Shown here: positions 36,697-47,716 of the stretch, piece after piece | Layout: each line of letters starts with the position of its first letter | How positions within the stretch are numbered: position 1 is the first letter of the stretch | DNA from: Cladophialophora immunda | Lineage: Eukaryota; Ascomycota; Eurotiomycetes; Chaetothyriales; Herpotrichiellaceae | Length of the DNA: 64,000 nt | Assembly: GCF_000835495.1 (NCBI RefSeq) | Contig: NW_015622545.1 | Span: 3,860,777-3,924,776 of the forward strand | Direction: 5' to 3' | The notes under the pieces: model-generated | The model's database searches: none | What the model saw: the letters and a program-made list of their open reading frames with translations, nothing else | Told to the model about the DNA's origin: nothing | Translations under genes and position numbers: made by a program

Positions 36697-37616
36697 ATGG
36701 CCGAACTGTACCCCGACCTTAAGGACCGACCTGTCAAGGAGACCGTCTGCCTCTTCGACGTCGATGGCACTCTCACACCTGCGAGACAGTCTGTGTCTGC
36801 TGAGATGCTGAAAACCTTGTCCAACCTGAGACACAAGTGCGCAATTGGCTTCGTACGTGAGCCCATCAGTGGAGAGGGGTGCCGATGGAACTGACCCTTA
36901 AATAGGTTGGAGGTTCAGACCTCGCTAAACAGCAGGAGCAGTTGGGCACTCCGTCTCTTCCTGTCACCACCCTCTTTGACTTCTGCTTCGCCGAGAATGG
37001 CCTCACAGCCTATCGCCTGGGCAAGCCGTTGGCCTCTCACTCCTTCATCCAGTGGCTTGGAGAAGAGAAATACCAAAAGCTGGCCAAATTCTGTCTGAGA
37101 TACCTCTCCGAGCTTGAGGATCTCCCTCGCATGCGTGGAACCTTCATCGAATTCCGAAATGGCATGATCAACGTCAGCCCGGTTGGTCGTAATGCCAGCA
37201 AGGCAGAAAGAGACGAGTTTGAGGCGTGGGACAAAAAGAGCAAATGCAGACCTCAGATGATTGAGGCGATTCAGAAGGAATTCCCCGATTTGGGACTCAC
37301 GTACGGGCACTTTTGGGAATATCCTCGTTTGCGTTAAGCTGACATACACTCCAGATACTCGATCGGCGGCCAAATCTCCTTCGATGTCTTCCCCACAGGA
37401 TGGGACAAGACTTACTGCCTGCAACATATCGAGGCTGAAGCAGATTCCAGCAAGGGTCTGTCTGGCATCCACTACAAGAACATCCATTTCTTCGGAGACA
37501 AGGCCTTCAAGGGAGGCAACGACTGGGAAATCTACAGCGACCCTCGAACCATTGGTCATTCTGTGAAGGGGCCGGAGGATACCATCGCCCAGCTCAAGGA
37601 GATCTTTGACGTCTGA
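36697..37616 (+). CDS. phosphomannomutase
   Basis: Cytosolic HAD-superfamily enzyme (eukaryotic PMM, Sec53 type) interconverting mannose-6-phosphate and mannose-1-phosphate for GDP-mannose, and hence N-glycans, GPI anchors and wall mannan. Exons 36697-36852, 36906-37300 and 37355-37616 give 270 residues. Catalytic motif 1 is [10 protein letters not shown] (two Asp), followed by [14 protein letters not shown] across intron 1. Then come [28 protein letters not shown] (cap domain), [22 protein letters not shown] and [18 protein letters not shown]. Full family length with all key residues; surely functional. It is the single clear housekeeping landmark in the window. Confidence 0.97.
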
Positions 37617-38513
37617 CTGGCAGCGCGCCTCTGATAAGCAAGACGAGGATTCCCTCTTCTCGCCCAGCACTCGGCTTTTGTGTGTTTTGACTCGGATCAT
37701 ACACTTTCTTTAGGGATTGGGAGCGACGACACAGAGAGCATCCAGGGTTAGAAAGATTCCATGGATCAAAAATGGATTGAATCAACAGACATAGAGGGAT
37801 AGACCAAATGGTTTCACGCCGTAAGTGGATGGCTTGAGATAAGATCGAAGGGATCGAAAGATCGATTTCACCAATTGAGTCTTGAGGTGATTTTTCTTCG
37901 TGGTCCAACTTTTGCTTGAGCACTGCCTGGAGAGCTGATGAGAGTCCTCCCTGTCACTCACGCCCTCTCCCACACACACTTTTCTCACAGCACACGGCGT
38001 GAATCATTTGATCCTTCTCCCTAGTCCCACGACGCTCATCGTTCTGGGGCACCACTAATCCGTTGTTGAATGTCCCTTGGTCCCTTCAAAACTCAGACGC
38101 CTCGCTCTTCGGCACTACATTACATCCACCATCGCCACCTCGGTCGTCCGTGTATATGCGTCACGCTATTCGAACGAGCTTCAACGCCATTCCACGTTGG
38201 GCTCATTGCTCTCCCACAGGAGAACGCAGCAGCTGCAGGAAAATCTCCTGCCGAATTGGGCTGTTACCGCCGCTGCTTTTGGGCGCCGACTTCCCTCGAT
38301 GCCAAGAATGCTACTGTATAGAAACTACGCCAATCAAGGATTAGTGTGTACTCCCTTCCGTTATGCGACGACCACCTGCGAGCACAACTAGGCCAACCAT
38401 TTAAATGTTGGCCCTCAATATCAAGTATAACATTGCTCGGCGAGAGATGGTCCTGCAGCTCTTTATTTGTGCTTGAACTGCTGATGCTGCTCCTTGTACT
38501 GTCTTAGAATGCC
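37617..38513. other. intergenic with three overlapping open frames and a hairpin
   Basis: Between PMM and the dehydrogenase 3' end. Three plus-strand frames are simultaneously open over about 38063-38391, the longest 104 codons; none has a recognised family. A near-perfect inverted repeat GGCCAA...TTGGCC around CATTTAAATG (38391-38413) starts at the stop codon of the longest. Confidence 0.35.
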
Positions 38514-39677
38514 TTACGGCGTTTCTGCCACCCTTGCCACTATCTTGAACCCGCTTACTTTGCCTTCATTCCCAAGCGGCACACCTTCTTCCAACATTCC
38601 AAGCAAACCTTTGCTGACAAGCCTCACAGGGTGCGGCCGCAACTTTCCCTGCCTCGCCAAAGTCTCCGTGAGCCCTGTGAACATCTTCGCGAACTCAAAT
38701 TGCTCCCGATTCGGCGGATAATACTTCCCGAACTTGTCAAATGCCTCGCCCGCAAAGGTCACCAGCACACTGAAGCTGTGCTTCACGTCCTTCCGCGGGA
38801 TGTCGTTGAAGAGGATCGTTCCGTACTTCTTGTCCGCGCCGGGGTCGGTGGAGAGAGCCGTCATGCAGATCTCGACGCCCTCGGCGGAGCCAATCGTGTC
38901 CCAGACTAGCTTCAGCCGACCCTTGGTGTATTCGCGGATCTGTTCGCCACAGGTCGGGTCGGTATAGTCGAACACGGCCTCGGCGCCGCGGGATTTGCAG
39001 AGGTCAAAGTTGCGAGGCGAGCAGGTTGTTAGGACAGCATAACCGGCTCTAGCATCAAGGCATCAGCGATTAGGTGCGTCTTTTGGATCGACTCCTCATT
39101 CCACGACGCGGACAGTGGGCGGTCAGAGGGAAACTCACAGGCTGCAATACTGAATAGCCAACGTCCCCGCCGACGAACTCCCGCCGTAGATCAAAACATA
39201 CTCCTTTTCCTTTCCAATTCCTACAACATCGTCGTCGACGCTAGGCAATCTCAGCTTCATCTCCTGAAACAACCCCTGCCCACAGGTGATCGAGCTCGCG
39301 CCCACCGTTGCTGCCTCCTCAAAGCTCCACATCTCAGGTATCTTCATGCAGCAGTCACCCTTGGCCACAATGACCTCCGCCCAAGCCCCGTCCTCTGCCT
39401 CGTTGAAATTCGCGCCATGCGCGAACCCAAAGACCCGATCCCCTTTTCTGAACCGTTTCACCACGTCACGTCCAGATTCGAGAACGGTGCCGGAGAAGTC
39501 GCATCCTAACAGTCCGTTAGGCGCGGCGCGGGATTGAGAAATCGCCTTGACGTCAGTTGGGTTGAGAGCCACTGCGACAGTCGAGATCAGGAGATAATCG
39601 GGGCGAAGACGGGGAAGGGCTCGGTCAGTTATAAGTTCGGCAGCCGTGCCGTTCCAGATTATGGCCTTCATCATCAT
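38514..39677 (-). CDS. zinc-type/quinone-reductase-like dehydrogenase, trans-acting enoyl reductase family
   Basis: NADPH-dependent MDR-superfamily oxidoreductase of the type represented by stand-alone enoyl reductases of fungal polyketide clusters. The N-terminus MMMKAIIWNG leads to ALNPTDVKAI, GLLGCDFSGTV and GDRVFGFAHG. EEAATVGASSITCGQGLF is the typical substrate loop; VLIYGGSSSAGTLAIQY is the cofactor motif. After an intron (about 39137-39050) come GAEAVFDYTDP and the long C-terminal domain. No PKS, NRPS or other biosynthetic gene is in the window, so it may act in primary or detoxification metabolism. The catalytic-zinc ligands of true alcohol dehydrogenases are not apparent. Confidence 0.87.
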
Positions 39678-40196
39678 GGAGTTTTTGTTTTTGGAAGGAT
39701 ATCATCGGATGGTAAATGGCCCGTCCACCCTTTGGAACCGGCGGCCTTGCCGGCTTCATTTATGCGTGTTGACCTTTTGCCCAGATCTCTTTGATCTCGG
39801 AGCTTGTACTAGTTTGTGCTAGTTATCTTTTCCGTTGTGGTGCTCTCCTTCAGACGGTTACTATCGCCGTCTTGCCAGGCACTGCTGACAAATTTGGATG
39901 ATGCTGTTCTGCTAATACGATAGATCATAAGCTGCATAAGTATGGCAGGCTCGGAAATAGGAGTTTGCGGGGTCTCTGCAGACTTTGGCTTAGTGGACAC
40001 AGCTAATTAGTTTTTTTAGACCTTTCTTTGGAATGTTGCCCAGTTCTGCCCTGACTTGGCTGCATCCGGGACCGATTGTATGTGTGTCGTCTCGCGAGGC
40101 TGAGATCCACAAGGCTGGATCGATGCCCTCTCATTAGCATTCAACACACTTATCTAGTCCAGGCCAATCCTCTCGCTTGCCCCGTCATCACCATCA
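39678..40196. other. intergenic, no gene seen
   Basis: Upstream region of the enoyl-reductase-like gene and 3' region of the iron-alcohol-dehydrogenase gene; nothing further recognised. Confidence 0.5.
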
Positions 40197-41671
40197 TTAC
40201 CCCTCCACCAACTTCAAAATCTCCATGACCTGTGCCTTCGTCGTCAGCGGCACCGGATTCGTTCTACACCAGGGATCCTCTAGACACCTTTCCGCAAGGA
40301 GCTGCAACGTCTGATCCCCTTCCACACCCACTTCCCTCAACGTCCTCGGCATCCCAAACTCGCGAAACAGTCCATCAAGCACATCTCCCAAGTCTGCTGA
40401 AGAACGCTTCAGACCTCGCTTTTCTAGCGTCTCGCGGATATAGTCATCGGACCAAAGGGCCACAAGGGCGCGTTGTTGCCGAGGCGCGTTGACGCGGGCG
40501 TTGTATTTCATGACCGCAGGGCATAGAACGCACGACGTGTGGCCGTGAGCGACGTTCATGGTGCCCAGTTCGTGGCCGATAGCGTGTGAGGCGCCCAGGT
40601 GCACGCCTCGACATAATCCTGACTTCAGTGTCAATGACTTTTTGTTTTGAAACGCCTTGTGGCCGTGCAAAGGCCGGGGGCCAAGATCCAACATACCATC
40701 CATCGCATAGTTCGAGCCGAACTGCGTCGCCAACCTCGCCTGCAAATCCGTTGGGTCCTTTTTCAACTGCAAAAGGCCTCGCACCACCAACACTAACCCC
40801 TTGGCCGCGGCCTCTTCCGTCTCAGCCTCAATATCGGGATTCAAGGACCCCAACAACTCGACGCAGTGGTCAATGCTGCGCACCCCGGAACTCATCCAGA
40901 CCCACTCGGGCGAATGCCGTGCGAGCTCCGGGTCCAAGATCACCACGTCGGCGAAAAGGCTCTGTAGGACAAAGATCTTCTTCACCCCGTCCGTGGCGTC
41001 GATGCCCCCGGCGTACGGTGAGTACTCACCCGCCGAAAGCGTCGTGGGCACATTAATCATCGCGAACGGCGGCGGGTTCACGTCCGGCGGATCCGAGTTG
41101 GGGTGGTATTTGTAGTCGATGTCGTGCTGCATGGTGGCTTTGAGTTTGTCCGACATGGCGCCCAGCCCGGCCAGGTCATGCAGGCCGTTGGCGAGGGCGA
41201 GGCCGGCGAGCTTGACGCCGTCGGTGATGGAGCCGCCGCCCAGGGTGACGACGAGGTCCGCGCCGGATTGCTCTCTGGTTCAAGGGCGTAAGTACGCGGG
41301 TCAAAAGACAACAGCGTCGCCATGACTTGGCAGTTCATCCCGGGGGCCATTTTCGGGGCTCAAACGGGGGGGAAGCGGTGGACGACTCACATCTCCTTGG
41401 CCAATGCCAGAACATGCGTCCAGGGCGTATGGCTCGGGAACCCGACGTTCTTGCCCGCGAGCCTCGACCCCAGCGCATGTTCCAGCCTCGCCACACAGTC
41501 CGTGTGTTCAGCAAGCGAGCCCGACACGACCGCAAAGACGCGCTGTTTTCCCAATCTCTCGACATGGCGGGACACAAGTTCAGGGAAGGGCAGACCGGAG
41601 GATACCAGGCCCCGTTTGCGCCATGGGAAGGTTGGCCGGGTTGTTTCTTGAGGGGTGGTGATGGAGCCCAT
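40197..41671 (-). CDS. iron-containing alcohol dehydrogenase family (maleylacetate-reductase-like)
   Basis: Group III dehydrogenase. After MGSITTPQET and a Rossmann-like VFAVVSGSLAEHTD, an intron joins AKEI to EQSGADLVVTLGGGSITDG, the GGGS cofactor motif. NVPTTLSAGEYSPYAG and SSGVRSIDHCVE (metal-site Asp/His region) follow. NYAMDG joins across an in-frame 78-base intron (40619-40696) to LCRGVHLGASHAIGHELG; then VAHGHTSCVLCP supplies further metal-ligand His residues. Members reduce maleylacetate, or interconvert alcohols and carbonyls. No ring-cleavage dioxygenase is visible nearby, so a general alcohol/aldehyde role is as likely. It stands next to the sugar-porter and Baeyer-Villiger genes. 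Confidence 0.87.
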
Positions 41672-42422
41672 ATTGTTGAGACTCCCTGGGTTGTTCGGAC
41701 TACGATACACAATATGAAAAATTTGACTGGGGTGGGTGGCTGGTCAAAGCTACCGTTCGAACTCCTTCTCGTCACTGCGCTTTTGAATGTCCCCAAAAGT
41801 AGGAATCGCCCAGATTGAGCATTTGAGTTCCGGCGATGGGAAAAATGGTATTAGCGAAGCAATCGAATAGGGTTCAAGAGTAAATGTCCCCCGTGTCGTT
41901 AAGGGAACTCACTCATCAACATGCTGGACAAACACAACCTCCGCTTCGATGGAAGAATCCCTATTTTGCTTCCCTGACAGGTTGTCGATCGCCGTGGCGA
42001 GACGGACCTCCCAAGGCCCTCCTAGGGCACCGAGCTCAGGCGGTGATAGAGTTTTGTTGTCTTCGCAGCCAAGACGGCGTCTTGGACGCGTTGCGGGGTG
42101 GTGCGTCGGATTTGTAAGTGGCCTTGGGGACCGGACTCGCAGCAGCATGAGCCACGCATGTCACTGATGGGCACTGTGGGCGAATTCTAGCTAAAGGGAA
42201 TATGATGCACTCTCTACGCGACTGGATTGATCGATGTAATACGATAGAAAGCGGATGAATCAAGGACTGGTGAATCAAGTTAAAGAGCAAAGCATTTCAG
42301 GAATCGTTCAACTTCGGCAGACGTTTGATTGTTTACTTGCAGCTGCGATAGTGGGATTCAGAACACCAAGGACACTCCATCAGCGGGGTGATAAGTGGTC
42401 TCTCCAGTCCTACCTAAAGACC
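41672..42422. other. intergenic, no gene seen
   Basis: Separates two same-strand genes. A minus-strand 79-codon frame at 41909-42148 is unremarkable. Confidence 0.45.
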
Positions 42423-44295
42423 TCAAAGAACTTGGTCTATTGCCTTTTCAATGTGCTGGGGGCCCTTTACCCTTGCTTCCAGATCTTCCTTCGTATTCTC
42501 TGCATCAGGGGATGCGAATCCACCTGTGCCCTCAACATACTGCTTGGTCTCCTCCCAAGATTCGGCAACCTTGTCCCCAAACACCCCCGCGAGTTCTTCA
42601 AGGGTCCTGCCCTTGGTCTCGGGATAGAAGAAGTACACGATGACGACATAGACGCAGTCGAGAACCAGCCAGATGATGAAGTACTTCCAAGTCATGGCCG
42701 CGATGGCGAGGGGCGCGGTCTGAGTCATGAGGACGCCCATGCAGTTGAAGACGATGTAGCCGCAGGCGACGCCGGTGGCTCGGATCTTGGTCGGCATGAT
42801 TTCTGACGCGTACTGGAGGGGCGATAATGTTAGTACATCTGACCGACTGTCCGACGCTGGAATGCCATCAAAGCTCACAGTAGTCCCAAAGGTATTCATG
42901 ATTGCCGCGTAGCCAAATACCGTGAGGTAGATGCCGACATTGATGCCCTTTGCTAATCCCAAATTCGTGTTTCCAGACTTCTCGAATGCTGCCCAAACTC
43001 CGACAATGATAATGGAGGCCGGGATCATAATGGCATACGAGAGGAACTGTAAATCCACACCCGGCGCGTTAGTAGATACACGTTGAGCTGAGCGGAGGGC
43101 GGTTGGTTGCGTTTTTTTTTTCACTTGTTTTGACTTGTTCACTTACCAGGGCGTTTCGACGGCCAATTCGATCGAACCAAAATCCGAGACTGAGCACGGC
43201 AAAGGTGGAGACAGTGCCCCAGACACCGACAAGGACAAGGGACATAACCGCGGTGGTTTTCAGCAGCGAATAGATTTGCACTTGATATACCGATTGGGGA
43301 AGGATGCCGGTGGCCCTGTAGAGGCTGTTAGTCGGAGACTGCGGTGTTGAATAGAAAAGACATACTGCTGAAAGAAGTAGAATGCCATGATGAGAACCAC
43401 TCGGCGGCGATATGACGCCTTCCTGACGATGTCCATGATTGACACGCGCTCGCTCTTCTCGAGCTCGATCTGGGCCCGAATTTGATGGAACTCCCGAGCG
43501 TAGAAAGAATCAGATCCGTCGTTCTCGTTACCATGGATTCGTTTGAGAACTGCGAGACACTCGTCATATCGGTCGGTCAACGCTAGCCACCTGGGCGATT
43601 CAGGCATCCAGGGTGATCCCGCCAGCATGCATACCCCAGGAAGGAGTTGGAAACCAAACAAGATACGGAATGCGGCCTGACCGGGGATAAAATAGAGACC
43701 TAGCCCGATCCATGTGGTCAGGCAGTTCGCGAGGGAGATGTTGAGCCTGTTTTCAACGTTCGTGAGACACTTGTCGATCGGGAAGAGAAGCCACCTACGC
43801 ATAGAGAGCGCCAACTCTACCACGAATATGAGGAGGAGAGATCTCGCTGGCATAAACTGGGCAAATAGTGAAGATGATCCCGGTGGCTATACCTCCAATG
43901 ATCCTTCCAACCAGGAGCATGGCAAAGTTGACTGCCGCTGTCTGCAATATAATGCCGACCACGGAGATCAAGCAGCCAATGCGGATCGTCCACAGACGCC
44001 CATACTTGTTCGGCAGCCACACGTTCATAGCTGTACCTGCAGCACAAGCTGCATAATAGGCCGAGTTGAACGCGCCAATCGTTGTGGGAGTAAACCCATA
44101 GTAGGTTATGAACTCTGAATAGCCCAGAACGCAGGATATGATCCCTGTTTAGTTGGTCGTCCAAGGTCAGCGTGGGCCTCTTATCCCTATGGCTATGCCA
44201 CGCCAAATTCACAAAAGGGCCATACCGAAGTCGTAGCCGTAGAAAGCACCGCCAAACGTGATATACAGTAGGCACGCCAATTGAACGTTCATCAT
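42423..44295 (-). CDS. MFS sugar-porter family transporter
   Basis: Twelve-helix plasma-membrane carrier of the fungal sugar/quinate/lactose porter family. It starts MMNVQLACLLYITFGGAFYG at 44295, with an intron in YGYDFG. Typical signatures: NKYGRLWTIR between TM2 and TM3, EISPPHIRGRVG, PESPRWLALTDRYDECLAVLKRIHG, WFDRIGRR after TM8, YASEIMPTKIRATG and PETKGRTLEELAGVFGD at the end. About six introns. A hydrophilic C-tail of ~45 residues ends IDQVL with TGA at 42423. This family also imports non-sugar carbon sources such as quinate, glycerol and galacturonate, so uptake of the substrate of the neighbouring BVMO cluster is a reasonable inference. Confidence 0.88.
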
Positions 44296-45061
44296 TGTGG
44301 CGCACAAGGAGAGTGTAAGCTGTGCTGTAGTCTCGAAATTTCTGGTGGGGAAGTTGGACCCCAGATTAGAGCGAGGATGAGGCTGTCTTTTTAATCATTT
44401 CTCCAGATCTTTGAAGAACCCGGATGCTCTGCATGTTTCACCCTTTACCATTCAGGTTATCCATATCAGTTTTGGATCGAATGCAAACGAGGACATGTTG
44501 GGTCGCCAAAAGAAAACCCAATCTAGATCCAGGACGCCCTCTGCTGAACCGTCGAGGCTCGGGTAGACAAGGTTCAAAGCCAAGACGGCTTCTTTCTTTC
44601 GTACACAACCTGGCCCGGAGCCCCGCGCAGGGAGAAGTTGATAAGACGGCGTTGTAAGGAATTCGCAAAATCAGACGATCCAGTACGCTGGGTACGTAGG
44701 CAGAAATCCCACTGCAGGCCCGAGGCAAAGTAGGCCTGTAGCAGCGGGTCTGCGGCATTTTGGAAAGGTGAATTCAAAGATGCAGACTTGAGAGTAGGCG
44801 GATGGCTCAAACTATCTCACTTTTGGAGACAACAGTCTAAGCTTCACCTCGTCCCTTGGCCGAGTATCGGTGTTCATTTGCCCAGTCCCCTAGCGCCAGC
44901 GATCTTGTGTCTATGGTCTCGGCAGCAGGATCCTGTACATGCGAGGGGCAACGAGGGTTTATATTACTCTGTTAAGCCTTCCTCGGCGTTGAGGTCTTCT
45001 TCGCAATTTTCTATCCTGGTGTAACCTTTCTCAAACCAGTTGTCGTATCGAGCCTGATATC
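44296..45061. promoter_or_regulatory. divergent promoter region of sugar porter and BVMO 1
   Basis: Intergenic 766 bp shared by two divergent genes. TTTATATTA at 44958-44966 may be the TATA element of the plus-strand gene. No coding signal recognised. Confidence 0.45.
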
Positions 45062-47568
45062 ATGAATGTCGACACTCTCCCTTCAAACGGGGTATTGCTC
45101 AACAACCTGGCAGAGCCTCGGTTTGAGCAGGAGCGGATCTTCGATAAATCGGAATGCATCACCGGCGTGCACACCGTCGAAATAGCACCCGACACAGGGA
45201 AAAAGCCGAAGAACTGGGTTGACATCCGGGACGAGGTGTTGTGGAAACCTCACCGCCGATTGAGAGTTATCACCATCGGAGCAGGCTTCAGCGGCAGGTT
45301 TCCTATCAGGAGTTTCACAATCACACACATCTGATGGCTGGTATAGGCTTGACGATGGCAAACAAGATTCAGCGGACCTACAAGCTTGACGGCGTCATAG
45401 ATCATGTAATATATGAGAAGAATGTAAGATATACTCTCCTTTCCGTGTCCGATTGCTGACGCGCCTAAGCCGGATATTGGTGGCACATGGTTTGAGAACC
45501 GGTACCCGGGGGTACGTATGAATCTTTGGATCATCGCGGCGCGGTCGAAACGCTGATTTTCCGAGCAGGTGATGTGTGATGTTCCAGCGGTACGTTGAGG
45601 CCTCCAAACTGTTCTTGCCTGTCCTCATCGCTCGCAGCATATATACACTTTTCTCGATATACCGTATCCGGATTGGAGTCATTAGTAAGTACCATGGCTC
45701 AAATGACTCCGTGTGGCAATCTTACTCACGCGTGAAAGTTATGCCACTGGCCCAGAGATCCATCAGTATCTCAAAACGGTCACGAAGCAATATAACCTAG
45801 ATAGGGATGTACAGCTCAATTCCGAGGTCAAGTCGGCCATCTGGGACGAAGAATCTGGAACCTGGAAAATACAAGTACAGAAAGGGACCCAAGTGGTCGA
45901 CGACTGGTGCGACGTTCTAATTAATGGCTCAGGGGTTCTCAAGTATGTTCACGCTTTGTAAACTGTTGCATCTGGAACTCGGACTAACCTACAAAGCCAC
46001 TGGTCATGGCCGTCAATCCCTGGTCTTGACAAATTCAACGGTTATTTGTGTCACTCTGCCAACTGGGTAGAAGGGTTCAACTTCACAGGAAAAAGGGTCG
46101 CCGTCGTGGGGAATGGTTCGTCAGGCATACAAATCGTCCCAGAGATCCAAAAAATTGCCAGCCACCTGGTGAACTTCATCCGGTCAAAAGCGGTGAGACT
46201 GTTGTTTGCAGCCAGTCCGTTCGAGAATTGCAACGCTGATTAAATATAGTGGATCTCAGCACCATTTGCTGAAGACTTCTCGAAGTCGCCGGGAGGAAAC
46301 CCTGCCTGTAAGAATTTCGTACCATCCGGGTCTCTGAATTTGCTAATTGCTATTTCGTCCAGACACCGAGAAGGAGAAGCAAACATTTCGAGACCACCCA
46401 GACCAACTAAAGAATCTCCGGAACAAGCTCATCCACGTTCAAAACACTTTCTATGAGGCTGTCAGTTGAATATCCCGTTCAGATCACGAAATGAGGGCCG
46501 AGACTGACCTTGACGCGATAGCTCATTGAGGGAGCACCCACGAACCTTGAGGCTGCTAAAGGCGTCAAGGCTTTGATGATTGACAGGCTCGGGGGCAATC
46601 AAGAACTCATCGAGAAATTAATACCGAACTGGTCCCTAGGCTGTAAGAGGTCTCCGATGCAACGTATCATGCGAGGACGATGACTGCTAATCCAGCATTG
46701 ATAGGTCGACGGCTGACTCCCGGAACGGGCTACCTCGAGGCAGTGAACCAGCAGAATGCGGAGCTCGTCGACGACCGGATTGCCGAGATCACGCCCACAG
46801 GAATTCGAACGATCGATGGCAAGCACCGCGAATTTGACGCCATTGTGATGGCGACAGGCTTTGACGTCTCGTTCAAGCCCCGCTGGGCGCAGCTGGGTCG
46901 GAACCATCGGTCCCTGGCGGAAGACTGGAAAGATGAACCAGCCAGCTATTTCTCGCTCGCTGCAGCTGGCCAACCTAACCATTTTATCTTCATGGGTCCT
47001 GGAGGGCCAGTCGGTCATGGCAGCTTGACATCCGCGATTGACTGGACTGCAGACTATATCATCAAGTGGCTGTTGAAAATGACCAAGGAGGACATCAAGT
47101 CCTTTGAAGTTAGGGAAGATGTCCAACACGATTGGAATGTCTGGGGTGATGAACTCATGAAGCGAACGGTCTGGTCTAGTGGGTGCAGGTGAGTATCCAG
47201 ACGTCCTGATGTCTTGCTCGCAGCAGACTGACGTTGAAACAAGGAGTTGGTACAAGAACGGCAAAGTCGATGGAAGAGTCGCTGCTTTGTACCCGGGCAG
47301 CATTCTGCATTATGTGAGCTGGCCCTCTGCACAAGTCATAAGGCACGGATTACTCTAACTACTCAAAAGAAAGACATGATCGAACATATACGAGGAGAAG
47401 ACTTCCATATCAATTATCGTAGTGAGGTCCGTACCTGCCACCTCGACACACGCAGCCCTGTGAGCACAGCTGACTTTTGATCCTCAGAACCGATGGAGAT
47501 TCCTGGGTAACGGGTTTACCCAATTAGAGATGGACAAGGGTGACTTGGGGTATTATGTCACCTGCTAG
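45062..47568 (+). CDS. type I Baeyer-Villiger monooxygenase 1
   Basis: FAD/NADPH enzyme inserting oxygen beside a ketone carbonyl to give an ester or lactone. FAD motif: RVITIGAGFSG joined to LTMANKI. Then YEKNPDIGGTWFENRYPG, VMCDVPA, HIYTF, YATGPEIHQYL, and INGSGVLNHW after another intron. The BVMO fingerprint region reads FNGYLCHSANW, followed by the NADPH motif GKRVAVVGNGSSGIQ. Late segments are RRLTPGTGYLEA, IVMATGFD and FMGPGGPVGHGS. About eleven introns; nearly all junctions can be resolved. The first (45294-45346) appears to use a GC donor. The nearest known type by motif is the StcW/AflW-like fungal group. Ends 149 bp from a convergent regulator. Confidence 0.9.
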
Positions 47569-47716
47569 ATCCTGCGATCCGTGGATTTCCAAGTCTGCAG
47601 GGCTCAGTTCTCGCAGCTTGATAGAATGAACATCGGGACAGCTCTGCGGGCAACTATCATCAGATACGTACCAGCATTGCAACACGTATCATACATTCGC
47701 CGTCAAAAATGCTGCA

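Noticed and set aside
36915..37700. 261-codon minus-strand frame
   Set aside because: Antisense of phosphomannomutase.
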